Below are positions 45,501-54,970 of a stretch of 64,000 bases of DNA, in pieces. This stretch comes from Pollenia angustigena. Its lineage: Eukaryota; Arthropoda; Insecta; Diptera; Polleniidae. The position numbers and the translations under genes were made by a program. The DNA lies in assembly GCA_930367215.1 (NCBI GenBank), contig OV884060.1:212105253-212169252 (forward strand), given 5' to 3'. The stretch's first letter is position 1; the number at the start of each line of letters is the position of its first letter. The notes below the pieces were generated by a model. It saw only the letters and a program-made list of their open reading frames with translations, was not told where the DNA came from and did not search any database.

Positions 45501-46080
45501 GTAAACGCGTTAAGCCTGTTCATATTTTGGAAACTTTTTGTCACGCCATCTATCTTTTAAACCAAAACATTTTATTCATTCTATGACAAAAACGTAAAAA
45601 ATTATGGGCTCCTCCCACAACATTGAAATTTTTAATACATAAATGGGGAGAAAATAATATCAAAAATGATAATACGGGAAATTAACATTCTTTCATTTGC
45701 TTTTGTGTTCTACGAGTGGTACTTTTTGAATTTTCTATAATATTGAACCTATAATTTTGTGTATAGGTGTAAAGCCCTGTTGGAATATCAACCTATGAGA
45801 TTAAAAATTTTGGAACTTATTTGCTAAAACCTAGATACATATACTTTGGCATATAAATATGTTCATGAAAGAAAAGGCCTAATTTCAAAGTATCGGGTTA
45901 AATGCTACAATTTAAACAAGTATAAGTCTAGAAAAATAAACTTTGGCATAAAAATATGTCCATGGAGAAAAAGGAGACGCTAACGAAGTAGCGGGTTAAA
46001 TGCTAGTAAACATTAAAGTCGCACTTCACATTATTTGGTATAGCCGACGGTTGTATTCGCCGCCGACGTTAAAACATTTT
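45501..46080. other. diverged duplicated DNA
   Basis: Two related blocks with ACTTTGGCATA, AAATATGT-CATG and CGGGTTAAATGCTA near 45842-45910 and 45938-46008. No genes. Confidence 0.5.
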
Positions 46081-46084
46081 TAAG

Positions 46085-46395
46085 AAAAGATAAACTCACT
46101 GTTTATTGTTGTTGTTTTTGTTTAAGCTTTGATATTATTAAAAGTAAAACTGTTGCTTATAATTTTTATTCGCTTAACAGTTTTATTTGTTTAATATCTT
46201 TAGTTTTTCTAAACTCTTTGGATGAAGTTTCCTGATGATCTGGCCTAAGCAACCAGTGAAATGAGCATAGGAATAGCTTATCTCATCCATAATTTATTTC
46301 AGTGTTTTTATCAAGAATAAAAATTGGGTATTAAGCACGACAAACAAAATCTTGTTAATTCAAAAAATTTCGTATTCCCACAAATAACTTTGATA
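46085..46395 (-). repeat. dispersed repeat of about 300 bp, copy 2
   Basis: Reverse complement of 18355-18650, including GAAGTTTCCTGATGATCTGG and TTAATATCTTTAGTTTTTC. Confidence 0.75.
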
Positions 46396-46996
46396 ATTAA
46401 TATTTTTATATAAAAAAGACCTCTAATTTATTCTAAGTAATTTTTGGGAATATAAAATTGTTTTAAACAAATTAATATTTCAAATAATACAAATTTTTAT
46501 TAATAAAATAATTTTTTCAGTTTTTACACTGCACTTTCTTCCTTAATTTTTTATATTATGCCTTTAAAATAAGCTGCGCAATAAGAAATATTGCTCTGTT
46601 ATTCTGCCAACGTTATTGCCAAATTGCTTAGATATTTATCTTTGGTGTAGACCTGCGGTTACGTAATGTCGACTAAAATTTGTTAAAAAATAAACTGTAC
46701 GCTCGATTTTTTCAATATACCGACAAAAACATTGTTTTCAGTTGGCAACAACTCTCAAAATACATGTAAAAGTTGTACGTCAAATAAATAATTGGCAGAT
46801 GAGTGCCGCTAAGGTTTGCGACGGAATAGAAGCAAATGAGACAAGAAATCGCACTGTCAAGTTTCGTAAAGATCGGTCCATAATTTACTATAGACCCCAT
46901 ATAAAGCCCATTCTCGAAAAACATATAAGTACGCGTAAAATCATAACGAAAAATACTATTGTAACAAATTTTGGTCTGTCGCAGTTTTATATGAAT
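46396..46996. other. AT-rich DNA, then a repeat fragment
   Basis: 46845-46995 (CACTGTCAAGTTTCGTAAAG, AAAGCCCATTCTCGAAAAAC) is related to 47990-48085. It is probably a piece of the hairpin-tail family cut by the 46997 element. Confidence 0.45.
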
Positions 46997-47800
46997 ACTA
47001 GCTGACCTGACAGACGTTGTCCTGTCCAAATTAGGAAAAATGTTTGCGTTGTTTAAGTTGGACCATGGCGATGATTTTAAAGAAAAAATCGGTCAAGCCG
47101 TTCTCAAGTTATGCGCTTAATAGAAAAAGTAGGCGTAAAAGTGGGCGTGATACATTTGTCTTTCGACGAAAACGTAAAATGGATTAATACGAACACTTAA
47201 AAGAAAAATTAGTCAAATCGATGGAGCCGTTTTTTGATTTAAGGTAAATCAAAAGAAGTCGGCGGGGCAAAATTTTCTTTCCGTAAAAACCTAAGTTGGA
47301 CCATGGCAACCATTTTAAAGAAAAAATCGTCCAAATCGGTCAAGCCGTTCTCAAGTTATGCGCTTAATAGAAAAAGTGGGCGTAAAAGTAGGCGTGGTAA
47401 GTTTTTCTTTCGATGAAAACTTGAAAATGAATTAATACGAACATTTGAAAGAAAAATTTGTCAAATCGATGGAGCCGTTTTCTGATTTTAGGTAATTCGA
47501 AAAAAGTGGGCGTAAAAGTGGCCGGGCCAAAATTTTCTTTTCGTATAAATCTAAGTTGGACCATGGCGATCATTTTAAAGAAAAAATCGTCCAAATTGTA
47601 TAGATATCATTGGTGGTGCAATATGAAAATTGGATTTTGCAACGCCCCTCCGCCCGCAGACCGAAAATCAAAAATCAGACTTCACAGTGTCACCCGCCTG
47701 AATATTCTGAAGATTCCCTGATTTCATCAAAATCAGCCCAGCCGTTTTGGAGTCCATACGTTACATACATACACACATCCTATTTTATATATATAGATAA
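46997..47800 (+). repeat. GCTGACC-headed element with 250-bp units, copy 2
   Basis: Head AGCTGACCTGACAGACGTTG at 47001. Three units contain TTGGACCATGG (near 47059, 47295 and 47551) and AAATCGATGGAGCCGTTTT. The tail has CAGCCCAGCCGTTTTGGAGT, TACATACATACACACATCC and ATATATATAGAT. The complete tail supports retroposition using an RTE-like 3' end. Confidence 0.78.
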
Positions 47801-47831
47801 ATCACAGTGTAAAGTTTCATATTAAACTTAG

Positions 47832-47928
47832 GCCCCTATTACGGTTCTCAACTCAGCTGAGTTGAGTTGTAATTTCTCAACTTTTGTATTATGGTTTCAA
47901 CTGAGTTGAGTTGTGAACCGTAATAGGC
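47832..47928. repeat. 97-bp palindromic MITE
   Basis: CCTATTACGGTTCTCAACTC and its inverse ending TTGTGAACCGTAATAGG enclose two CAACTCAG/CTGAGTTG blocks. About 30 bp per arm. Confidence 0.85.
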
Positions 47929-47964
47929 GTCTTACTTTCGAAAAACCTTTAGTACGCGTAAAAC

Positions 47965-48147
47965 CGTTGAATAATGCTGCTTGTAATAAATTTTGGTCTG
48001 TCTGTGTAAAAAATTACACTGTCTAATTTCGTAAATATCAGTCCATAACTTACCATGAGTCCAATACAAAGCCCACTCCAGAAATATTCTAACTGGCGGT
48101 GGAGGGTTCCAACGATTCGGCACAGCCGAATATAGCACTCGAACTTG
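47965..48147 (+). repeat. hairpin-tail repeat (Helentron/DINE-1-like), copy 3
   Basis: The body is related to 46845-46995. The tail ATTCGGCACAGCCGAATATA is followed by GCACTCGAACTTG, as in copy 1. Confidence 0.6.
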
Positions 48148-48771
48148 TTTGATTTTTTTTTATTTGTTTACTAAATAATACATATTTTTTTTTAATTATG
48201 TAAATAATTAAATATATAAATACAATATTGTAAACAATTTAAATAATAACATAGATTAATTTTAATTAAAAAAAGGGAAGAATTTATATGCAAGAGAATG
48301 ATATTAAGAACATAATGCTAGCTTCATACGACAGCTATTTTTCGTAATTCTCTCTCCCAAATATGATCTAAGTTACTTAAGCTCAAATTAGACATGACAT
48401 AACCATAATGCCACAGCCGTAACGGCGAATTTAGAAACCAAAATTGAATTGGTTTGTATGGTTTGTTTGGCTGAGTTCCTAAACATCATAATAATTTGCA
48501 GTCAAAGTCAAAAAAGTATGATAGAGTTTAACTATATCTAGTTTGATTATTGTGTACGCATCGATATTGTTTTTAGTGAACTTTGGTACAGATAACATTG
48601 TAAAATTTTTCACGGTTGCTTGGTAGAAAGCATTTAAAAAAGCAAGTTGCTTTGCAACTGATGTTTTGGAACTCACCCTTTATGTCGTTTTGGTAATACA
48701 GAGGTGGTGGTAATACAGTTTTGCTATGGTTATGTTACGTCTAATTGGACCTATAACCCCCTTCAAACAAA
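48148..48771. other. AT-rich intronic DNA, nothing recognised
   Basis: No motif, repeat partner or splice-bounded frame was found. Confidence 0.4.
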
Positions 48772-49020
48772 ATGTTTAGAGAAAATAAGCTCATTTGTAC
48801 ATACATAATTCATTTTGAATTACTACGCCAATTACAAACAAATCATTGTAATTTTCATGGAAGCCTGTTTAAAAACAACCTGACCGATGTTGTTTTCGAT
48901 CCGTCACCAGAAGGAAAGTTTTTCGTTGCTGATTGGCGCCGATACATTCTAAATTCTAAACTTTTTTCGGTGCACGACGAAAGGTACCTTAAGAAGTTTG
49001 ACAAATTAAAAAGCTACTGA
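48772..49020 (+). CDS. unrecognised coding-like frame
   Basis: An 82-codon frame whose second half has protein-like composition: HFELLRQLQTNHCNFHG, then NLTDVVFDPSPEGKFFVADW, then NSKLFSVHDERYLKKFDKL, ending KSY and TGA. GC content rises here compared with flanks. There is no poly-A tail, target duplication or intron boundary that I can define, and I do not recognise the family. It could be the last exon of a plus-strand gene, a processed pseudogene, or the end of a transposon protein. The ATG at 48772 is probably not the true start, because the first 15 residues look non-coding. Confidence 0.4.
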   Translation: MFRENKLICTYIIHFELLRQLQTNHCNFHGSLFKNNLTDVVFDPSPEGKFFVADWRRYILNSKLFSVHDERYLKKFDKLKSY

Positions 49021-49804
49021 AAGAATATTAAAATATGCACAAAAATCGTCCATACTTAATACGATTTTTTTTTTTTTTTTGTTTAGCAATGTACATTGTA
49101 AATAATTCAACTATCTGTACAAGTTAATACATACATACATACACAACTATTTCAATATTATTATTTATTTCTTTATACATTTCTTGAGATATAGAGATTC
49201 TGTTAAATTACATTTCTAAAATTATCAAGAGCAACCAACGCATTTGTTAACAATTTTTAAAGGATTCGCCTTAAGTTATTAGGCTTTGATATTTTAATAA
49301 TACAATCTTTTCAATTAATATTCTGACAAGGACACAACATACAACTTCATATTTTGTAATCACTAATGAAGTTTTAAAATCTTCTAATACAAAGAATTCT
49401 CAAATTACAATTAAACAAATATAATTATATTTGGATATTCTATGTTAAATATGTACTAATTAGAAAATTATCATATCTAAGAAAATTTGGTACTACATAC
49501 ATACATGTTAAATGAATTTTAATTATTACTGTTATTGTAAAGGCCATCAAAGTCGATTTAAGTATTAAAGAATGAGTGTTGCCATTTTAAGCATCTTCAT
49601 TTAAATCATTTTTAACTTGATTTTGAATAATTTATAAGCCATCAACTGTGTAAATTGGGGTAGTTACACTGTAAAAAAGATTTTATTTTTTGCAACATGT
49701 TGGTCACATTACGAATGCAAAATGAGAATGCTTGAACTTGCATATCTAGCATTACCACAACGAAGATCTATTGAATTGGGTCTATGCAAGTCTCCTGATG
49801 ATTA
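49021..49804. other. AT-rich DNA with a TACA microsatellite
   Basis: TACATACATACATACACA near 49131 and a T run at 49067-49081 directly after the coding-like frame. Otherwise nothing recognised. Confidence 0.45.
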
Positions 49805-50010
49805 ATAGTGCTTACACGTATATGCCGTGAAACAATTTAAATATTTTACTAATCCTTTTTTTCCATTACCCACTTTGAGAGCATATGGCTTCCATAGAGC
49901 ATCTTCATCTTACACGATTTGTTGCAGCTGTCTTTTCTTGTGTTCCCATGTAAGATTTCACTGTCCTAGTGCTCTAAGTATCGATCCTTCGTTATTGTTA
50001 TTTTTTCTTG
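49805..50010 (-). pseudogene. unrecognised coding-like relic with two stops
   Basis: Read on the minus strand in one frame: NEGSILRALGQ, stop, NLTWEHKKRQLQQIV, stop, DEDALWKPYALKVGNGKKG. The amino-acid choice is unlike translated AT-rich noise, and the frame is kept through the stops, suggesting a decayed protein sequence. Family unknown to me. Confidence 0.35.
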
Positions 50011-50071
50011 TATCAATTTAGTTAATCGCTTGTTCTATTAGTTAAGTATATGTTTGGTCTGCTGTAGTAGG

Positions 50072-50835
50072 CAGGGACCGAAAATAACAGTTATATTGGA
50101 ATTTTAAAACAAAAAAAGCACATAGAAGTAAAAGTCGAAAAACTGATTCAAGTATACCATATTGTTCCTTATGCACTTGTCAATGATAAAATATATTGAT
50201 TTTTAAAATTTTGATTTTTATTTTTTCGATCAAAAATAACAGTTATTCTTTGATTTTTATTTTTTTGAGCAAAAATAACAGTTATTTTTTGATTTTTATT
50301 TTTTTGAACAAAAGTAACTGTTATTTTTTGATTTTTATTTTTTCGATCAAAAGTAACAATTATTTTTTGATTTTTATTTTTTCGAGCAAAAATAAAAGTT
50401 ATTCTCTAAAGAAATGTACGTGTTTTAATAATTTAGATGGCTTTTAATAATTATTTAAATGTGCATAAGAAATTCCAATGATAATTACACATAAAAATCA
50501 AAATTTTAATTCAACTTAATTATTAAATCACGTACATTTCTTTAGAGAATAACTTTTATTTTTGCTCGTAAAAATAAAAATCAAAAAATAACAGTTATTT
50601 TTGTTCAAAAAAATAAAAATCAAAAAATAACTGTTATTTTTGATCGAAAAAATAAAAATCAAAAAATAACAGTTATTTTTGTTCAAAAAAATAAAAATCA
50701 AAAAATAACTGTTATTTTTGATCGAAAAAATAAAAATCAAAAAATAACAGTTATTTTTGTTCAAAAAAATAAAAATCAAAAAATAACTGTTTTCATCTGA
50801 CTTTTTTGAAAAAGGTATAACTGTTACGGTCCCTG
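50072..50835. mobile_element. hAT-type MITE with 39-bp minisatellite, copy 2
   Basis: Starts CAGGGACCGAAAATAACAG, ends CTGTTACGGTCCCTG, and is flanked by the exact octamer GTAGTAGG (50064-50071 and 50836-50843). Left half: five direct 39-bp units starting at 50213, 50252, 50291, 50330 and 50369 (GATTTTTATTTTTTCGA, then AAAATAACAGTTATT). Right half: about seven units in reverse orientation. Open frames made of 13-residue repeats on both strands are artefacts. Confidence 0.93.
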
Positions 50836-50849
50836 GTAGTAGGTCTGTC

Positions 50850-51124
50850 GTTGCCTAGAAACAACGCCTTCCAAGTATTTGGTGTAGTGTTGGGGAACTT
50901 TGCTTATCTTTGATTCCTACTTTTTTCCCAGGGGTGGCGGCCAACTGAACTTTACCACGATGTTGTCTTCTTTTCAGGGGGCTGCTCAGGGGGCGTGTTG
51001 GACGCATTGCTTGAAGGCGGATTGAAGCCACTTAATTTTTAAAAGTCGAACTCCATTAATGTTGATAATTTTTCATCCTCTGCCAGGGAGGCGAGCACTT
51101 TTACCACTACACCACGCCGCCACA
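50850..51124 (-). repeat. tRNA-derived SINE-like sequence (tRNA-Gly-like head)
   Basis: On the minus strand from 51124: GCGTGGTGTAGTGGTAAAAG, then TGCTCGCCTCCCTGGCAGAG, then GGAGTTCGACTTT. The first two blocks resemble the D arm and anticodon arm of tRNA-Gly (AGTGGTAGAATGCTCGCCT); GTTCGAC is a weak B box. The rest, through CAACACGCCCCCTGAGCAGC to about 50850, would be the SINE body. Not a functional tRNA. Confidence 0.5.
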
Positions 51125-51253
51125 CAATTTATTTTGGTAGCCATACATACATACAAAACACGGTATTCTTTATGAAGCAGTAATGCTGAGTATACACGTT
51201 ACTACAAATCATCATGCAAGTACAACATTAGTAACGTGTATCATGCTATCTTC

Positions 51254-51818
51254 CCAGCAAAAACTTTGCTTACAAAATAAGCAGAAAAATAATGAGAATT
51301 TGACGAGCCAACTACTTACTTTTCTACTAGAAAAAGTACTTATTTTTGTTCGAGATGTCCCAAAAGTAATCCTTTATAATTTAGCCTATTATAATCTAAA
51401 AAATAATATGTTTTTTATACTTAAAATTTTTATAAAAATATATATGTAGTTACACAAAGTCAATAAAGTAAAAATTTTTTTTTTAATTTTTTATTTTTTT
51501 TTTATTTTTTTTTTTTAATTTTATTTTATTTTTTTTTCTGTCTCTGGCGGGATTCGATCGCGCAACCTCGGTGCTGATGGTCTAGCTCGCTACCAGCTAG
51601 TCTACCGGGGCAGTGTAGTTTTTGTATTAAAAAACTATGTTTTTTGACTATAATGACATTTTTATTCTCATAATGAAAATTTAAATTTTTCTGTATATTT
51701 AAGATATAATAATAATAAATATATAACTAATAATCCAAAAAGTGGCGAATAAAGCTACAAAGTAATGAATTCTTAAAGTCATTAAAAGTATGATTGTAAG
51801 TAAAGTTTTTGCTGGGTT
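51254..51818. mobile_element. CCCAGCAAAAAC element, copy 3
   Basis: Ends CCCAGCAAAAACTTTGCTTA and AAGTAAAGTTTTTGCTGGG are inverted. It carries the tRNA-like retroposon at 51475-51618. The lysine-poor frame at 51183-51449 crosses its left end and is not supported as a gene. Confidence 0.75.
51475..51618 (-). repeat. minimal tRNA-derived retroposon with A-rich tail
   Basis: On the minus strand: GCCCCGGTAGACTAGCTGGT, AGCGAGCTAGACCATCAGC, then GCGATCGAATCCCGCC. TAGACTAGCTGG is A-box-like and GATCGAATCCC B-box-like (GGTTCGAATCC). About 12 bases after the B box the sequence becomes a 65-base A-rich tail. Only a tRNA-sized head plus tail is present, with no SINE body. The identity of the parent tRNA is unclear. 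Confidence 0.6.
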
Positions 51819-52132
51819 ACTAATAAAGTATACTTTGCAGAATGAAAATTAAAAAAATTTTGATTTTCGTAGTACCATAATGAGTATTGCGTATCGTTTT
51901 GTTTTGTACAGCGATATTAAGTTTCTGAAAAGCTGATATATAAAACGCCATTTTTCGCGACTCATTTATTATATTCGCTATATGTTTTAGTTATTTGATA
52001 AAAAAAAACAGAAAAAAAAATTTTTTTATTAAAATGTCAATTTATAATTAATTTTTTGCTTTTAACCATTTCCTCCACCATAAACGTTTTATATTCGGAA
52101 AATACTGTGTCCCAAATTAGACGATTGAAGCA
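51819..52132. other. AT-rich spacer, nothing recognised
   Basis: No frame or repeat partner. Confidence 0.4.
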
Positions 52133-52300
52133 AAATTACGCATGCACAAAACAAAAAATAAAGCAGCTTTGAAAGGAATGGCTGCTAATTTATTACCGCG
52201 CGTCTCCAAGCACAATATTGATTTCGAACAAAAGCAACAACGTCGGCAGAAAAAGCTTCAAAAACATAAAATTTTTAAATTTGCAGATAGTATTCTTTGA
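52133..52300 (+). CDS. unrecognised short basic coding-like frame
   Basis: An AG at 52119-52120 could be an acceptor. The following frame reads TIEAKLRMHKTKNKAALKGM, then AANLLPRVSKHNIDFEQKQQ, then RRQKKLQKHKIFKFADSIL and TGA at 52298-52300. Codons look protein-like and the product is strongly basic, with a coiled-coil-prone QKQQRRQKKLQK stretch, as in many nucleolar or RNA-associated proteins. It could be a last exon or a processed fragment. No family recognised. Confidence 0.35.
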   Translation, partial: KLRMHKTKNKAALKGMAANLLPRVSKHNIDFEQKQQRRQKKLQKHKIFKFADSIL

Positions 52301-52664
52301 TGTAAACAAATTTATTGACTCATAGGTATCCTGTTTTGCCCATTCGATAGTCTAAAAAATGGCACAAATAAAATTTGTTACTGGAGTTAATTTTTACCCA
52401 TAACAGTCTTCTTCTAATCTATGAACTTTATTTTTGTATTTAACCTTAAATAGGTCCCTAGTAGTCAAAACTAACATAATCGGGTTATTAATGGCCGAGT
52501 TATAGACAAATAACTATTTTTTTTCTTCTCAAAATAATGGTTTCGTCACAATAAAAATATGGATTAAAAAAAGCCAACTCGGTTTATTATTTCACCTGGC
52601 CCCATACAAGTAACCCCCAAATTAAAAAGCTTATCAAATTAATTTTCTATATATATACATATAC

Positions 52665-52885
52665 GGGACTGTTCTAAAAAACCACGTGCTTTCAAATCAC
52701 GTGCTTTTGAAATCACACATGTGATTTTGTGTTTTTGTGTTTCTCGGTGTGCTTTCGGCAATTGAATTTCACACCAAAACACACAAAAACGGGACACTAA
52801 AATATCACACGTGTGAGTTTAGTAGGCACTTGTAATTTGAAATCACGTGATTTGACTTAAAGTGATTTTCAGAACAGGCCTGATA
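52665..52885. repeat. MITE-like dispersed repeat, copy 2 (CACGTG-rich)
   Basis: Same unit as 1795-1995: GGGACTGTTCTAAAAAACCA to TGATTTTCAGAACAGGCCTG, with TCACACATGTGA, TCTCGGTGTGCTTTCGGCAA and ATATCACACGTGTGA. Confidence 0.75.
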
Positions 52886-53402
52886 TATAAGATTTGTTTG
52901 GTTCACATTTCTTTACACTATCTCTATATGTTTGTTATGGAAAATGCTTGGGTCTGAAAAACAAGGTTGACTGTTTGACAAAAGGCCAGTGTTCGAAAGA
53001 AAATACTTGACTGTTAAAAGCGAATGAAAAAATAAAACTCAAAGTAAAATTTCACACACAGATTATACATGGGGTACACCGGCGAGTAAAAATTGCACAC
53101 AATATGTGCAATTAGACATGGATTGGTAACACTGTTCACTTGTTATTAGTAAAGCTACCCCATCATTAATTTTGCCGCTTGTGTATTGCGTAATTCGTTT
53201 CGTAATTAAATCATACATTAAAGTTGTTATTCGCTTTAAATCATGCAAAACGAATCAACATTGAGTAAAATCTGCGTTGTAGTTGTGAACTCTTTGTTAA
53301 AGTAAGAGTTTTATTTTGTAAATCCCTTCACTTTGCGTTGAGATATTTTTTAAAAAAAATATTAAAAAAGTGAGGTAAAGTGTTTTGTAAAACAATGTGG
53401 TG
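52886..53402. other. intronic DNA, nothing recognised
   Basis: No supported coding frame. The frame at 53063-53248 on the minus strand lacks splice-site or family support. Confidence 0.4.
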
Positions 53403-53527
53403 TTTATAGAACACGAGCGTCTTACTCGTCCGTTCAACTTACATTTAAAACAAAAACAAAATTTTGAAATTTGTTTTTGTTTTAAATGTAAGTTGAACGG
53501 ACGAGTAAGGCGCTCGTGATCTATAAA
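53403..53527. repeat. hairpin with ATGTAAAACAAAAACAA-type core, copy 3
   Basis: The outer stem ATAGAACACGAGCGTCTTAC with TCGTCCGTTCAACTT is mirrored to CTATAAA at 53527. The core ACATTTAAAACAAAAACAAA with its inverse TTTGTTTTTGTTTTAAATGT is shared with 38950 and 39211. Confidence 0.9.
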
Positions 53528-53624
53528 CTACACATAAGGGTATAAATGTGAGTCGAGTGATCGAATATGTTTTACTCACACCATTCATTCATCATACATT
53601 TAAAATTTCCGTTCACATTTAATG

Positions 53625-53779
53625 CTGAGTTAGGCGGCGAACGTTCGGTACCTGTAACGTACTGTTAGCACGTTGGTGTACTTATAGAACAATTATAAAC
53701 GTATCATATGTTTTTAACATCCATACAAAAATAAAAATGCAATAAATAGTACACATAAAACAACACACACAGTGATGAG
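53625..53779 (+). repeat. dispersed repeat interrupted by the 53780 MITE
   Basis: GCGAACGTTCGGTACC, ACGTACTGTTAGCACG, TATAGAACA and ATAAAACAACACACACAGTG align with 63000-63127. That copy continues without the MITE, so it shows the empty site. Confidence 0.75.
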
Positions 53780-54570
53780 CAGGGAAACCATAAATATGCA
53801 ATTGCATGTTTTTCCTTGTACGACCAATGAAGGCAGAAACAATTTATTTATCCGTTTTAGAGCTTTTTATGAATTTTCGCATCGATTTGCTAGTGCATAT
53901 TTTTGCATATTTTACCGTTTGCAGCATTTTTTTTTTGCATAATTTAGTTAAAAGAGCCTTTTTGCAGCATTTTTTAGGTTTATAGCGCATATTTTGCCTT
54001 TTTAAGGCATATTTTGATAAATATTAAAGTTTTTTAGATGCCTACAGAAGCTTTCGCAGCAAATAAAAATAATTTTTTATGAAAATCTGTTACTATGGAC
54101 GAAGTCTATGCAAATGGTGAGAATCGGTCTATAATTTCACATCCAAATTAGACTCTTTGTGTCCGCAAGGTATCTAATTATGATGGTATTTAAATTTAAT
54201 TCGTCCCAAAAATATGTTACTGCAAATTAAATTATTTTCGAATCGGTTAACATTTGCTCAAAGCTCCCATCCTTAAATAGCTTTAACTTCTTTTTAAATG
54301 TTAACATTTGTAAACAATTTAGCGACCGTATCTAAAATACCATTAAAAACCATATGGATGTTAATATCTAGATAATATTCGGCGCAAACATCACTTATAT
54401 GAATTTTAACCTAATATGGGCTACAGCGATAATATTTTTAGGTTTTTTTTTTAAATTTTGATATTTAATTGTTGAGTATTGTGTCTTCATATGAGAAATT
54501 TTTAACTTTTTCAAGGGCATATTTAATGCGCATAAAACGCATTTTTTAGAGCATATTTCTGGTTTCCCTG
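53780..54570. mobile_element. hAT-type MITE of the GCATATTT family, complete
   Basis: Starts CAGGGAAACCATAAATATGC and ends GCATATTTCTGGTTTCCCTG, flanked by the exact octamer GTGATGAG (53772-53779 and 54571-54578). Subterminal GCATATTTTGC words repeat. The middle (about 54120-54470) contains a piece of the hairpin-tail repeat family (ATATCTAGATAATATTCGGC). Confidence 0.93.
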
Positions 54571-54744
54571 GTGATGAGAATAAAAAAAATTTCAGAAAGT
54601 ATTGCGAAGCGCGCTCTATGGCAAGTTTGGTGGAACCAATTGCCGTTGATGTTTCTGAACTGAATCAGAAGTTTCTGTGTCGAAAACAACTGTTTGATTT
54701 ATATGATGATATATTTATAAAGGCAAATTCTTTCATAACACTGC

Positions 54745-54970
54745 TTTACAAATTTTAAGTTTGGAAAAGTACCAAGAACGCTACATGCCTGATAAGCTAA
54801 TTGGGACCTCCTGAACACGAAAAACGCCGTAATTTTTTTTTCCTAAGTACAGTTTTTAAGATAACGGTACTTTTGTGTTTTTCGGTGTATGGTCCCACTC
54901 AAACCCTTGTGGAGCCCAACCAAAAAGTCCGATCGAAATAAATGGCTGTTTTGGCTGTAAACCAGTGTTG
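54745..54970. repeat. solo arm of the GGTACTTTTGTGTTTTTCGG foldback family
   Basis: CCTCCTGAACACGAAAAACG, GATAACGGTACTTTTGTG and CTGTAAACCAGTGTTGGC match one arm of the 60257-61055 foldback. Confidence 0.75.

Noticed and set aside
50196..50779. Open frames of 13-residue repeats (IFIF and KNNSYFL-type) on both strands
   Set aside because: They are translations of the 39-bp minisatellite in a hAT-type MITE; the period is divisible by three, so frames stay open by chance.
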